Positions 32,985 through 42,530 of a stretch of DNA of 64,000 bases are shown one piece after another. Location of the stretch: positions 93,706 to 157,705 of the forward strand of contig CAZNFX010000010.1 of the NCBI GenBank assembly GCA_964572845.1, in the 5' to 3' direction. The stretch comes from Bin55 sp964572845. Its GTDB lineage: Bacteria > Pseudomonadota > Gammaproteobacteria > Pseudomonadales > Azotimanducaceae. The notes beneath the pieces are model-generated. The model was given only the letters and a program-made list of their open reading frames with translations. It did not search any database and was not told the DNA's origin. Every line of letters begins with the position of its first letter. Within the stretch, counting starts at the first letter, position 1. A program made the translations under genes and the position numbers.

Positions 32985-35009
32985 ATGCCGTCGGAACCTG
33001 TAACTAATCTTCGGGGCGTGGGACCCACTCTCGCCAAGAGGTTGCAGAAGCTCAATATCCGCACCAAGCTGGACCTGATCCTTCACCTGCCTTTCCGATA
33101 CCAGGATCGCACTCGCGTCACTCCCCTATCGCAATTGACATCGGGTAGCGAGCACTACGTTCAAGGTCAGATTCTGACTGTAGAAAAGCAAAGCGGACCC
33201 AGACCAAGCGTCTACGTTGCAATTGGCGACACGGAAAATGCTAGATTGAACATGCGTCTGTTGCACTACAGCCCTCGCCAGGTTTCGCAGCTTTCGGAAG
33301 GGATGTGGTTGCGGCTCTATGGGACAGTGCGGCTGGGACGCAAAGGACTCGAAATGGTGCATCCCGAGTACAGGGCGTTTCATTCGGATCCCGGCCCCCC
33401 GCCCCCGGAGTTTGTTCCCGTCTATCGAAAGACACACGGTCTTAGCAGCGCCCGGCTTGGCAATCTCATTAGGCAAGCGCTTGACGAAGTGGCCTACCTG
33501 CCGAGTTTTCGGCACCAGGGGTTTACATTGGGCGAGTCCATTCGACTGTTGCATGAGCCGGATCCAAAGAGAGGATTGGAGGGTCTGGACAAAGCTCGTA
33601 AGCGGGTGGCGTTCGACGAATTGCTGGCATTCAACTTGCTGCAGTCCCGCAGACATGTTCAGCAGCGGACTTACACTACCTTCGCATTGGAAAAGTCTGG
33701 AAGTCTGGGTGACCAACTCTTAGGTTCGCTCGGCTTCACCCTTACAGCAGCTCAGAGCAGAGTAGTCCAGGATATATTGGACGATCTCAAGCAACCGCGG
33801 CCCATGCTTCGGCTTGTCCAGGGAGATGTGGGCTCGGGAAAGACTGTGGTTGCTGCATTGGCTATTGTTCGTGCTGCCGAGAACGACATGCAAACGGCAT
33901 TCATGGCTCCAACTGAAATCCTTGCCGAACAGCATCACGCAACCCTCAGCCGCTGGTTGGCTCCACTTGGCATCCAAGTGGGGCTGCTAACTGGCCGCAT
34001 GAGCGCGCCAGCACGTCGTGCTCGGCAGGACGCAATCGCCAAGGGTGACGACATGGTTGCCGTTGGCACTCATGCGCTGTTTCAAACAACCACGAGGTTC
34101 AAGTCTCTCGGTTTGGCGATAATCGACGAACAGCATCGATTCGGCGTGCATCAGCGCATGTTGCTTCGTGACAAGGGTCGATTGCCCCACCAGTTGATCA
34201 TGACCGCAACACCTATACCTCGAACTCTGGCCATGTACCTATTCGCCGACATGGATGTATCGACCATAGACGAAATGCCGCCTGGTCGGCAACCCATCGA
34301 AACGACAATCCACAGTGCAAAGCGACGTGAGCAGGTCATATCAGCAGTCAATCGGCTGCTCCAGTCGGGTCAACAGGTTTTTTGGGTATGCGCCGCCATC
34401 GAACAGCGCGATCCTGAGGATGGTGACTTTCGGGGAACTCAAGACGTTCTCCAAGAACTTGGGCAGAAACTCCCGGACGTCCGAGTTGCACACTTGCATG
34501 GAAGAATGAAAACCGAAGAAAAGCAAACGATTATGGAGAAGTTTCGGCGACGTGAGGTGCAACTGCTTGTAGCAACTACCGTAATAGAAGTGGGAATTGA
34601 CGTGCCAAACGCCACACTCATGGTTGTCGATGACGCCGATCGATTTGGCATGGCCCAGCTGCATCAGCTTCGGGGTCGCGTTGGCAGGGGAGCAAAGAAG
34701 AGCTACTGCCTGCTGACGTTCGATCCACCTATTTCGGAGACCTCGCGGCAACGCCTGGAGGCTCTGAGACAATGCAACGATGGCTTTGAACTAGCAAAGC
34801 TCGATCTTGATATAAGAGGTCCGGGCGAGGTTTTTGGGACAGCTCAGTCTGGTGTGGAGAACTTTCGCATCGCAAATTTGGCAGCGGATTCCAATTTGCT
34901 TCAAGAAGCGCGCCAACGCGGGCGTGAGCTCATCAATTCAAACCCGGAATTGGCTTCCAGCATCATTGACACGTGGACACCGTCGACGAGCGACTATGCT
35001 GCGGTTTAG
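32985..35009 (+). CDS. recG: ATP-dependent DNA helicase RecG
   Basis: 674 residues. The N-terminal wedge region starts with 'LRGVGPTLAKRLQKLNI' and the OB fold that grips replication forks ('HLPFRYQDRT'). Helicase motifs: Walker A 'GDVGSGKT' at about 280, 'MAPTEILAEQH', 'DEQHRFG' near 380, 'MTATPIPRTLA', 'TTVIEVGIDVPNA' and 'QLRGRVGRG'. RecG regresses stalled forks and processes branched recombination intermediates. Last gene of the rpoZ-spoT-ridA-recG set; it converges on the rubredoxin gene 23 bases away with no clear terminator between. Confidence 0.97.
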   Translation: MPSEPVTNLRGVGPTLAKRLQKLNIRTKLDLILHLPFRYQDRTRVTPLSQLTSGSEHYVQGQILTVEKQSGPRPSVYVAIGDTENARLNMRLLHYSPRQVSQLSEGMWLRLYGTVRLGRKGLEMVHPEYRAFHSDPGPPPPEFVPVYRKTHGLSSARLGNLIRQALDEVAYLPSFRHQGFTLGESIRLLHEPDPKRGLEGLDKARKRVAFDELLAFNLLQSRRHVQQRTYTTFALEKSGSLGDQLLGSLGFTLTAAQSRVVQDILDDLKQPRPMLRLVQGDVGSGKTVVAALAIVRAAENDMQTAFMAPTEILAEQHHATLSRWLAPLGIQVGLLTGRMSAPARRARQDAIAKGDDMVAVGTHALFQTTTRFKSLGLAIIDEQHRFGVHQRMLLRDKGRLPHQLIMTATPIPRTLAMYLFADMDVSTIDEMPPGRQPIETTIHSAKRREQVISAVNRLLQSGQQVFWVCAAIEQRDPEDGDFRGTQDVLQELGQKLPDVRVAHLHGRMKTEEKQTIMEKFRRREVQLLVATTVIEVGIDVPNATLMVVDDADRFGMAQLHQLRGRVGRGAKKSYCLLTFDPPISETSRQRLEALRQCNDGFELAKLDLDIRGPGEVFGTAQSGVENFRIANLAADSNLLQEARQRGRELINSNPELASSIIDTWTPSTSDYAAV

Positions 35010-35032
35010 CGGCGCGGACCCATCGAACCGAT

Positions 35033-35197
35033 CTAAATCTCGATCATTTCAAAGTCTTCCTTACCCACGCCGCACTCGGGGCAGAAGAAATCTGCAGGGA
35101 CATCGCTCCAGCTTGTTCCAGGAGCAATGTCCTCTTCAATACATCCCTCGGCTTCGTCGTAGATCCAGCCGCAGACTATGCACTGCCACTTTCGCAT
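35033..35197 (-). CDS. Rubredoxin
   Basis: 54 residues from the ATG at 35195-35197; the open frame extends further upstream but the family begins at 'MRKWQCIVCGWIYDE'. One iron is held by four Cys: Cys6 and Cys9 (CIVC) and Cys39 and Cys42 (CPEC). The 'DIAPGTSWSDVPADFFCPECG' block is typical (quoted up to the limit). Rubredoxins in aerobic gammaproteobacteria pass electrons to alkane hydroxylases or to oxidative stress enzymes; no such partner lies next to it. It is a single gene on the minus strand. Confidence 0.97.
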   Translation of the reverse strand: MRKWQCIVCGWIYDEAEGCIEEDIAPGTSWSDVPADFFCPECGVGKEDFEMIEI

Positions 35198-35382
35198 GAG
35201 CAATTCGTTATGGTGTGCGCGGTGAATGTCAATCGGGCGCATGATAGCAACAACATGCTCGGTTTTCAGTGATGGCAGAAGCTTCAATCGCGAACGTATA
35301 CTTGCTATCTTCTGGGCCAGCACTGCGTAGCACGAAATGTCGTCAAGCAACTAGCGTATTTGCGTTAGAGAGACTACTTGTC

Positions 35383-36060
35383 ATGTCCCATCGAATTCCT
35401 TGGCAATCAATTGCCTCAGCGGCTGTTGTAGCATTCTCTTCAATCGGCAGTTTGAACGCTTCGGACTTCTACGTGCAGGTCGGAGCGGCCAATTGGAGAA
35501 GCGTGCCCGCTGTTGCGGTGCCATCGGCAACGGCGCATGCCAATCCCAATGCATTGGGATACTTCGAGACCTCAACAGGCTATGCAATCGGAGCAGGCTA
35601 TACCGTCAACGAGAGGTGGAGCTTAGAAGCCAATTACAGCCAAGCACCAACTGTCAAGCTTCTAATAGGGCACGCACACGGCATCTTGTATCCGCAACAG
35701 CAGCAAGTGCCTGCCGGATATTTCCAAGAGACAACAATCAAGACGCACGTCTTCTCCGCCGCACCGGCATTCGAGCTTGCCATTGGTCGTTTTACGTCGG
35801 TCGTTGCAAAGCTTGGGATCGTACATGCACAACGCACTTCAGAAACATCGCTAACGTCGCTATGGGCAGAAGCGTCCAGTGTTACCGTGCCGCGTTTGCC
35901 AGTCGACAGCAGCGACACCCACATTTTCCTGTCGGCCGGCATGCGAGCCGCTTTTCCCTTCGCCAGAAATTCGTCAACTGGAATGTCGTACCAGAGGTAC
36001 TTTGGAATTGGAAAGGAGTTTGGGTCCGCTGTAGTGCTGGATATTAGGTTTAAGTTCTAA
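35383..36060 (+). CDS. Small outer-membrane beta-barrel protein
   Basis: 225 residues from the ATG at 35383, which begins a signal peptide ('QSIASAAVVAFSSIGSLNAS'). The mature protein alternates polar and hydrophobic residues in strands ('DFYVQVGAANWRS', 'YAIGAGYTVNERWSLEANYS', 'VVAKLGIVHAQRTS', 'SAVVLDIRFKF') and ends in Phe, the classic signal for outer-membrane assembly by BamA. It belongs to the eight-stranded OmpA/OmpW-like barrels in general appearance, without closer assignment. It overlaps nothing and diverges from the rubredoxin gene. Confidence 0.75.
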   Translation: MSHRIPWQSIASAAVVAFSSIGSLNASDFYVQVGAANWRSVPAVAVPSATAHANPNALGYFETSTGYAIGAGYTVNERWSLEANYSQAPTVKLLIGHAHGILYPQQQQVPAGYFQETTIKTHVFSAAPAFELAIGRFTSVVAKLGIVHAQRTSETSLTSLWAEASSVTVPRLPVDSSDTHIFLSAGMRAAFPFARNSSTGMSYQRYFGIGKEFGSAVVLDIRFKF

Positions 36061-36222
36061 ATTCCCCAACTAGAAGTACGTTCCCTAGGAGCTGCCACCT
36101 GACTCAGCTAGGCACGGACGAGTTTTCCGCGAACCGCTGTTTTAGCAGTTGGCGTCCCATATCCGCCGACGACTACAATGAGGTTGGGCTGTCCAAATCT
36201 TGCGCCGTCTAGGGAATCCATC

Positions 36223-37092
36223 GTGCAGCAACGCTTACGCCCATACTGGGAGCTGATGCGTCTTGACCGTCCCGTTGGTACGTTTCTCCTTCTGTGGCCC
36301 ACATTGGCTGCGCTTTGGTTGGCATCGGAGGGGATACCCCCGCCTACGATCCTTATTGCATTCATTCTTGGATGTTTCGTCATGCGCGCGGCAGGATGCG
36401 TTGTCAACGACATAGCCGACCGCGACTTCGACCCCCACGTCGCTCGCACTCGCTCGCGGCCTTTGGCAGATGGCAGACTCAATGTAACGCAGGCCTTGAC
36501 ATGCCTTGCAATCTTGTTGGTGATTGGATTAGTAATAGTTTTCACTCTAAACCCGATCACGAGATGGATGGCTTTGGTGGGTTTGCTGTTGGCTGTTGTC
36601 TATCCCTTCATGAAGCGGTTCACACATTTGCCGCAGCTTGGGCTGGGAGTCGCGTTCAGTTGGGGTATTCCCATGGCGAGCACAGCGGTAACCGAATCCA
36701 TTTCAGTTGAAATTTGGCTGCTGTTCTGGGCGAGCTTCTTCTGGATCGTCGCCTACGACACCCAATACGCTATGGTCGACCGAGACGACGATGAGAGGAT
36801 TGGAATCAAGTCTACCGCGATCCTTCTCGGAAGGTCGGACATCTACGTGATTGCCGCACTTCAACTGATGGTGATTGCCGCTCTTGTGGCTCTAGCTATC
36901 GTGGCCGAACTCAACCACGCATATGTGGCCAGTGTGGCCATCGTAGCGATCCTATTCGGCTATCAAACCTTCCTAACTCGAAAACGCGATAGAGATTCTT
37001 GCTTTCGCGCATTCAGAAACAACTCCATCGTAGGATTCTTCCTTTTCGCAGGTGTCGCCCTTAGCTTCTTCTTGTCTAGCCTCAGTTCATGA
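36223..37092 (+). CDS. ubiA: 4-hydroxybenzoate polyprenyltransferase
   Basis: 289 residues from the GTG at 36223, preceded by AGGGA; an ATG at 36178 is possible but lacks a ribosome-binding site. UbiA attaches the polyprenyl tail to 4-hydroxybenzoate in ubiquinone synthesis at the inner membrane. The two Mg-pyrophosphate motifs are present: 'VNDIADRDFD' with Asn62, Asp63 and Asp66, and 'DRDDDERIGIKSTA' from Asp184-186. 'PVGTFLLLWPTLAALWLA' and 'RTRSRPLADG' are family blocks, with eight to nine membrane helices. Its stop overlaps the TRAP dctQ start (ATGA), so it forms the head of an unusual operon with a transporter. Confidence 0.95.
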   Translation: MQQRLRPYWELMRLDRPVGTFLLLWPTLAALWLASEGIPPPTILIAFILGCFVMRAAGCVVNDIADRDFDPHVARTRSRPLADGRLNVTQALTCLAILLVIGLVIVFTLNPITRWMALVGLLLAVVYPFMKRFTHLPQLGLGVAFSWGIPMASTAVTESISVEIWLLFWASFFWIVAYDTQYAMVDRDDDERIGIKSTAILLGRSDIYVIAALQLMVIAALVALAIVAELNHAYVASVAIVAILFGYQTFLTRKRDRDSCFRAFRNNSIVGFFLFAGVALSFFLSSLSS

Positions 37093-37577
37093 ATCGATTC
37101 TTGGATTTCCTGCTCGAGTGGATTGGCCGATGTGTCGCTTGGTTGGTACTGGGCATGGTTGCAGCCATGGTGGCAGTCGTCGTAAGACGCTATGTCTTTC
37201 AGCTGGACGCCATCTACTTGCAGGAGGCGGCCGTCTACATGCATGCTGTGCTGTTCATGGTCGGTCTTTCGTACGCCATGAAGCATGATGCGCACGTCAG
37301 AGTAGATTTGCTCTACAGCCGATTTTCCCCTCGCCGAAAAGCCTTGGTCAATCTGCTCGGACACCTGTTCTTCCTCATGCCCATGGCTATTGTGATTGTT
37401 GTTTACAGCTTGGACTACGTGGCGGCTTCGTGGCGCATACTGGAAGGCTCCCAAGAGGTTGGCGGAATTCCGGCCGTCTATCTGCTGAAAACGGTCATCC
37501 CTGTTTCGGCGATCCTGCTACTGCTCCAGTCCGCACTCGAGACTGTTTGTTGCATCCACGACATACGTAGTGCATGA
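37089..37577 (+). CDS. dctQ: TRAP transporter small membrane subunit (DctQ)
   Basis: 162 residues with four membrane helices, typical for DctQ. 'RRYVFQLDAIYLQEAAVYMH' and 'HVRVDLLYSRFSPRRKALVN' are the conserved blocks (quoted up to the limit). DctQ pairs with DctM to form the membrane part of a sodium-driven tripartite uptake system. It is ATGA-coupled to ubiA upstream and to dctM downstream. The binding protein is encoded on the other strand, immediately behind dctM. Confidence 0.93.
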   Translation: MNRFLDFLLEWIGRCVAWLVLGMVAAMVAVVVRRYVFQLDAIYLQEAAVYMHAVLFMVGLSYAMKHDAHVRVDLLYSRFSPRRKALVNLLGHLFFLMPMAIVIVVYSLDYVAASWRILEGSQEVGGIPAVYLLKTVIPVSAILLLLQSALETVCCIHDIRSA

Positions 37578-38935
37578 TTGAATTCATTCCGCTGCTGATG
37601 TTTGCAGCATTGTTCCTAGCACTTCTAGCTGGCTACAAAGTCGGAGCAACCCTTGCGGGAGTGGGATTGGGTTTTGCCTTCGCTGGGATTGCACTGGGCG
37701 TTTTCGACGCGAAGGACCTCGGATTCCTGCCCAATCGTCTCTACTCGCTAATGACCAATCAGACCTTGATGGCTGTGCCTTTGTTCATACTGATGGGGGT
37801 TACGCTGGAACGCACCAACGTCGCGCGTTCGTTGCTGAGTTCCATGTCCCAGCTAGTTGGTCGAATGCGGGGCGGCTTGGGTCTAGCGGTAGTGCTGGTA
37901 GGCATGCTGATGGCAGCCAGTACGGGCATTGTCGGGGCAACCGTCGTCACAATGGGATTGCTCTCTCTGCCGATCATGATCAAGCAGGGTTACGACCACG
38001 GCTTCGCAACGGGAACCATTTCAGCTACAGGCACTCTGGGCCAGATCATACCGCCCTCAATTGCTCTGGTGCTTGTTGGACATGTCTTGGGGAACTCTTA
38101 CCAGCAGGCACAGCTCACGCAAGGTGTCTTCGCCCCAAAGACGGTTTCTGTTGGCGATCTCTTTGCGGGAGCGTTACTGCCTGGACTGCTGCTTGTGGCG
38201 CTTTACGGCGCATACGTGCTAGTGCGAGCTTGGCTCCAGCCCGAATGCGCTCCTCCAGCCAAGGAGGAGGAAAGACTCAATGTTGGGAAGCTTCTTGCGA
38301 GTCTAGTTCCTCCCATCGTGTTGATTGTGGCCGTTCTAGGAACGATTCTCGCCGGCGTTGCAACTCCTACCGAGGCTTCCGCGGTAGGAGCGCTCGGCGC
38401 TCTGGCAATGGGGGTTCTATACGGTGCGCTCAACATGAAGATCTTGAACGAGATCGCGCTATCGACCATCAAAACGACAGCGATGGTTTTCTTCATTTTG
38501 ATCGGCGCCTCAATCTTCTCGCTAGTGTTCAGAGGCTATGGTGGGGACGACTTGGTGCATGCGTTCTTCACGAATCTTCCTGGGGGTGCGATATCTGCCA
38601 TGGCTATCGTAATGGTCACCATCTTCTTGCTGGGATTCGTACTGGACTTCATAGAGATCACCTATGTAGTTCTACCCATAGTCGGACCCATTCTTCTGGC
38701 CATGGGCATCGATCCCGTTTGGCTGGGAGTGATGGTAGCGGTGAACCTTCAAACTTCGTTCCTCACGCCGCCATTTGGATTTGCATTGTTCTATCTGCGC
38801 GGTGTCGCACCAACGGAAGTGCAGACTATTGACATGTACCGAGGCGTTGTGCCGTTCATCGGTTTGCAGCTGCTGCTATTGGCAATACTGGTCGCTTTTC
38901 CTCAGTTGGCGACTTGGTTGCCGTCCGCACTCTGA
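37574..38935 (+). CDS. dctM: TRAP transporter large membrane subunit (DctM)
   Basis: 453 residues with twelve or more helices, the sodium-coupled carrier part of the TRAP family. 'MAVPLFILMGVTLERTNVAR' in part, 'GVATPTEASAVGALGA' and 'LLGFVLDFIEITYVVLPIVGP' in part are DctM signatures. It is ATGA-coupled to dctQ. The family subtype (long loops with 'FFTNLPGG' and 'LDFIEITYVVLPI') is the one that pairs with TakP-like binding proteins and takes up 2-oxo acids, lactate or similar organic anions. The dctP gene converges on it from the minus strand, 46 bases away. Confidence 0.94.
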   Translation: MIEFIPLLMFAALFLALLAGYKVGATLAGVGLGFAFAGIALGVFDAKDLGFLPNRLYSLMTNQTLMAVPLFILMGVTLERTNVARSLLSSMSQLVGRMRGGLGLAVVLVGMLMAASTGIVGATVVTMGLLSLPIMIKQGYDHGFATGTISATGTLGQIIPPSIALVLVGHVLGNSYQQAQLTQGVFAPKTVSVGDLFAGALLPGLLLVALYGAYVLVRAWLQPECAPPAKEEERLNVGKLLASLVPPIVLIVAVLGTILAGVATPTEASAVGALGALAMGVLYGALNMKILNEIALSTIKTTAMVFFILIGASIFSLVFRGYGGDDLVHAFFTNLPGGAISAMAIVMVTIFLLGFVLDFIEITYVVLPIVGPILLAMGIDPVWLGVMVAVNLQTSFLTPPFGFALFYLRGVAPTEVQTIDMYRGVVPFIGLQLLLLAILVAFPQLATWLPSAL

Positions 38936-38981
38936 CGAACGATGGCCATGGAGGAGGCTCGAAGCGCTCCCAGCGGGACCA

Positions 38982-40088
38982 TCAATCCCCCAGCTCGTAG
39001 CGAGTTCGATAGTATGCATACTCCGAAATCTCACTCCATGCACTCACTTCTGCTTGGAAATTCCTGTAGGAATCAAAGACACGCTTCGCCTCCGGAGTTT
39101 CCTGCGCCATCTCGGCAAGTACATCATTGGTCAGCTCTCGCAACTTTTCGATCACGTCATCAGGAAGTCTGCGAAGCTCTACATCACCGCTCTCCAGCAA
39201 TGCCTTGAGTGCGATGTAGTTCTGTGCCATGAATTCGTCGAGCATGTCCTGATTGGTGGCTCGCGCTGCGACCTCAACAATGCGTTGCAAATCGAGGGGA
39301 AGCGAATCGAAAGCCTCTTTGTTGACTATCAGCTCGATTAGCGCGCTGGGTTCGTGCCATCCGGGGTAGTAGTAGTATTTGGCCACCTCGTGCAGGCCCA
39401 AGGTTCTGTCGTTCAATGGCCCAACCCATTCCGTCGCGTCAATGACACCTGTCTGCAGCGACGTAAATATTTCGCCTCCAGGCAAGTACACAGCAGCAGC
39501 GCCGGCTCGTCGCATGACCTCTGCACCGATACCGGGAATTCGCATTTTCAGCCCCTTGAGATCTTCAATCGAGTTGATTTCCTTGTTGAACCAACCTGCC
39601 ATTTGCACTCCGCTGTTGCCTGCCGCCATGGGGATCAAATTGAATGGCTCGTAGATCTCCTTCCACAACTCCAATCCGCCTCCGTAATGCAGCCAAGCAT
39701 TCATTTCTTGGACGGTCATGCCAAACGGGAGAGTAGTGAAAGCAACCGCGGCGGGCACCTTGCCAACCCAGTAGTACGCCGCCCCGTGGCCCATTTCCGC
39801 CGTGCCCAGCGAAACTGCATCGAATACTTCCGTAGCCCCCACAAGTTCGCCTGCACCGTACACCTTGATCTTGAGCCGTCCACTTGACATTTCATCCACA
39901 AGCACGGCAAAGCGTTCCGGCGCCGTGCCTATGGCCGGAAGGTTCTTCGGCCAGGTCGTTATTAACTTCCAATCAAAAGTTTGCTGAGAGTGAGGTTCGC
40001 CCGATGATTCGGTCGCAGTCTCGGGTTCGCGCGAACAGGCGACAAGTGCCAAAGTCGCAACCAGTATCGCAATGATGGTGTATTTCAT
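38982..40088 (-). CDS. dctP: TRAP transporter binding protein (DctP, TakP-like)
   Basis: 368 residues with a lipoprotein signal (lipobox LVAC, Cys18), so it is probably tethered to the membrane. 'FDWKLITTWPKNLPAIGT', 'GNSGVQMAGWFNKEINSI', 'GLKMRIPGIGAEVMRRAG', 'GGEIFTSLQTGVIDATEWVG' and 'YYYYPGWHEPSALIELIVN' follow the TakP/2-oxo-acid-binding branch closely (Arg in 'KMRIPG' binds the carboxylate). It serves dctQM on the opposite strand. Its start overlaps the uvrD stop as ATGA, so it is translated from the uvrD transcript unless a promoter lies inside uvrD. This split, convergent TRAP layout is unusual. Confidence 0.94.
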   Translation of the reverse strand: MKYTIIAILVATLALVACSREPETATESSGEPHSQQTFDWKLITTWPKNLPAIGTAPERFAVLVDEMSSGRLKIKVYGAGELVGATEVFDAVSLGTAEMGHGAAYYWVGKVPAAVAFTTLPFGMTVQEMNAWLHYGGGLELWKEIYEPFNLIPMAAGNSGVQMAGWFNKEINSIEDLKGLKMRIPGIGAEVMRRAGAAAVYLPGGEIFTSLQTGVIDATEWVGPLNDRTLGLHEVAKYYYYPGWHEPSALIELIVNKEAFDSLPLDLQRIVEVAARATNQDMLDEFMAQNYIALKALLESGDVELRRLPDDVIEKLRELTNDVLAEMAQETPEAKRVFDSYRNFQAEVSAWSEISEYAYYRTRYELGD

Positions 40089-42388
40089 GATTGAGTTCCC
40101 ATACTAAGGTGGGGCGTGTTCGCCATGAACCACTTGCGGCCGACATCCCTGAATTCGATTTGCAGCTGGAGGCTGCTACCGCCGCCTCGAGTATCCAAAA
40201 TGGTGCCAGTGCCGAATTTGCTGTGAACTACCTCCGATCCTAGCTGCCACGGACTTGATGCGCTTTGGCTCATACGTCGCGTAGCGCTCGTGGTTCGCTT
40301 GCGAGACTGCGAGCCAGAGGCATTACGGGACCTTTCGAAGGTGTTGCGGGTATTCGGCGACAACAGAGGTTCATGTTGTGCACGGCGAACATTTGTCGTG
40401 CCTTCTTTAGGCAGTTCCTTGAGAAAACGTGACGGCAGGCGCCGTTCTCTTTGCATTCCAAATCGAGAACGCGAGGACGAATGCGTAAGAAACAGCTGCC
40501 GCATCGAGCGCGTAATGCCAACATAGGCCAACCTTCGCTCCTCTTCCTCTGCTTTGTAGTCGTTGATAGCAGAAATGTGAGGAAAGAGGTCCTCCTCCAG
40601 GCCAACAATGAACACTATCGGAAATTCCAAGCCCTTGGCAGAGTGGAGAGTCATCATGTTGATAGCCTCCTGGTCTGAGGATTGGTACTCCCCAGCATCC
40701 AGCATTGCTTGATCTAGGAAATCTCGAAGTTTTTCTTCGTCGCTCTTGGTCGTAGCATTACCAGCGCTGTCGAGTGGAAGAACCGTAGGTCCTTGGAACT
40801 GTGCACAGGCGTTGACGAGCTCGTCCATGTTCTCCCGACGAGCGCGTCCCGATTCTCCCTTCTCCTTCCCGTGGTAATCCCAAAGCCCTGAGTCCCTGAC
40901 CGCGATTCTTGCCACCTCATCCAAGGATCGGTCCCTAGAAGCTTCCGACATGCCCTCAACAAGATCCACAAATGCTCGAAGTGAGTTCTTCGCCCTGCCT
41001 GTTAAGGATCCGACATCCAATTCGGCTCGAATGCCGTCCCAGAGCGAGGAGTTGTTCCGCTCTGCAGTTTCCCTGACTGACTCCATTGTCTTTGCGCCAA
41101 TGCCCCGTGATGGGGTGTTGACAACCCTCTCGACGGCTACATCGGAGTGGGGATCGTGCATAAGCTTCATGTAGGCCAGCACGTTGCGAATTTCAGTGCG
41201 CTCGTAAAAGCGCGGTCCACCATAGATGCGATATGGAATCGACCTTTCGCTGAAGACTTGCTCCAATACTCGCGATTGAGCGTTGTTTCGGTAGAGAATC
41301 GCGATCTCGTTGGCACTGTAGGCCTGTTCTCCCAGCCAGTCTTGGCACTTTTCTGCGACGTAGTTCGCTTCGTCGAATTCGGTGTGCGCGTTGAATATCC
41401 GAATGGGCTCGCCTGCTCCTGCTTGGGTCCATAGAGTCTTCTCGAGTCTTGACGGATTGTTCTTGATGAGCGTGTTGGCGGCATTCAGGATTGTCTGCGT
41501 AGACCGGTAGTTCTGCTCCAATCTGAGAATCTGCACGTCTGCGTAGTGTTTCTGGAATTCCCAAATGTTCGACACTTGGGCACCACGCCATCCGTAGATC
41601 GACTGATCGTCGTCTCCAACCGCCATCACGTAGTTGGCGTCGCCCGCCAGCATCTTGACCCAGGCAAATTGAATTCTGTTCGTGTCCTGAAATTCGTCGA
41701 CCAGAATGTGACGAAACCGCTGTTGATAGCGCGTCAGGAGATTCTTGTCTTCCAGCCACAACTCGTGCGATCTCAACAACAGCTCTGCAAAGTCAACGAG
41801 TCCGTTTTCTCGTGTCAATTCTTCGTAGCGCTCATAGAGGTCCAGGAACTTCTGCTGCCGTGGAGAATCCTCTTCAACAACAATGTGATGCGGTCGCATT
41901 CCTTCGTCTTTCCACTTGTTTATCGCCTGCGCTATGTCCCGTGCCGAGTAGTCCTTGTCATCCAAGTCGGCTTCTTTCACGATCCTCTTGACCAGACGAA
42001 CCTGGTCCGGTGCGTCGATCACCTCAAATGCCTGCGGCAGTCCAGCTTCCTTCCAATGAATGCGCAGTAGGCGATTGGCCAGTCCATGGAATGTGCCAAT
42101 CCACATCGATCCGATGGGAAAGTCCAGCAACTGTTCCGTACGGTTGCGCATCTCGCTGGCTGCCTTGTTGGTGAAGGTAACGGCGAGCACCTCATAGGGC
42201 GAAACCCGGCAGCGCTCGACGAGCCATGCAATGCGATGTACGAGAACCCGAGTCTTGCCGGAGCCCGCTCCTGCCAGCACTAGCATGTTCGAAGGCGGTG
42301 CACTTACCGCTTCTAACTGCGCATCATTCAAATGTTGGAGTATGGGGTCCGTAGATGCCGTGGATTGCTCGGTGGTATGCAGCGTCAA
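40085..42388 (-). CDS. uvrD: DNA helicase II, UvrD
   Basis: 767 residues from a TTG start. A superfamily 1A helicase that unwinds DNA in nucleotide-excision and mismatch repair. Motifs: Walker A 'AGAGSGKT' (39-46), 'VTFTNKAASEMR', 'ILVDEFQDTN', 'GDDDQSIYGWRGA', 'LEQNYRST', 'MTLHSAKGLEFP' and 'LAYVGITRSM'. The C-terminal ~100 residues are basic and Ser/Arg-rich before a small Tudor-like end ('GSEVVHSKFGTGTILD', 'LQIEFRDVGRKWFMA'), which in UvrD-type helicases binds RNA polymerase. It overlaps dctP by four bases at its end. Confidence 0.96.
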   Translation of the reverse strand: MTLHTTEQSTASTDPILQHLNDAQLEAVSAPPSNMLVLAGAGSGKTRVLVHRIAWLVERCRVSPYEVLAVTFTNKAASEMRNRTEQLLDFPIGSMWIGTFHGLANRLLRIHWKEAGLPQAFEVIDAPDQVRLVKRIVKEADLDDKDYSARDIAQAINKWKDEGMRPHHIVVEEDSPRQQKFLDLYERYEELTRENGLVDFAELLLRSHELWLEDKNLLTRYQQRFRHILVDEFQDTNRIQFAWVKMLAGDANYVMAVGDDDQSIYGWRGAQVSNIWEFQKHYADVQILRLEQNYRSTQTILNAANTLIKNNPSRLEKTLWTQAGAGEPIRIFNAHTEFDEANYVAEKCQDWLGEQAYSANEIAILYRNNAQSRVLEQVFSERSIPYRIYGGPRFYERTEIRNVLAYMKLMHDPHSDVAVERVVNTPSRGIGAKTMESVRETAERNNSSLWDGIRAELDVGSLTGRAKNSLRAFVDLVEGMSEASRDRSLDEVARIAVRDSGLWDYHGKEKGESGRARRENMDELVNACAQFQGPTVLPLDSAGNATTKSDEEKLRDFLDQAMLDAGEYQSSDQEAINMMTLHSAKGLEFPIVFIVGLEEDLFPHISAINDYKAEEEERRLAYVGITRSMRQLFLTHSSSRSRFGMQRERRLPSRFLKELPKEGTTNVRRAQHEPLLSPNTRNTFERSRNASGSQSRKRTTSATRRMSQSASSPWQLGSEVVHSKFGTGTILDTRGGGSSLQLQIEFRDVGRKWFMANTPHLSMGTQS

Positions 42389-42509
42389 GAAGCTAGTTGT
42401 CTAAACAGATAGTTAGGAGAATATTTAGTGAATTCGTAGTTTAACAAATGGGTTGGGTCCAACTTCTGCCCGGCGGACCAGGTGTTGCCGAAGCTAAACC
42501 AACCGTTTT

Positions 42510-42530
42510 GTCGAATAGTCTCTATTCGAC
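42510..42530 (-). other. Perfect 9-base-pair hairpin across the glmS stop codon
   Basis: GTCGAATAG (42510-42518) and CTATTCGAC (42522-42530) are perfect inverted repeats around a three-base loop. The glmS stop codon (42522-42524) lies in the stem. No T run follows in either direction, so it is not a standard Rho-independent terminator; it may protect the mRNA 3' end or slow release. Confidence 0.7.
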
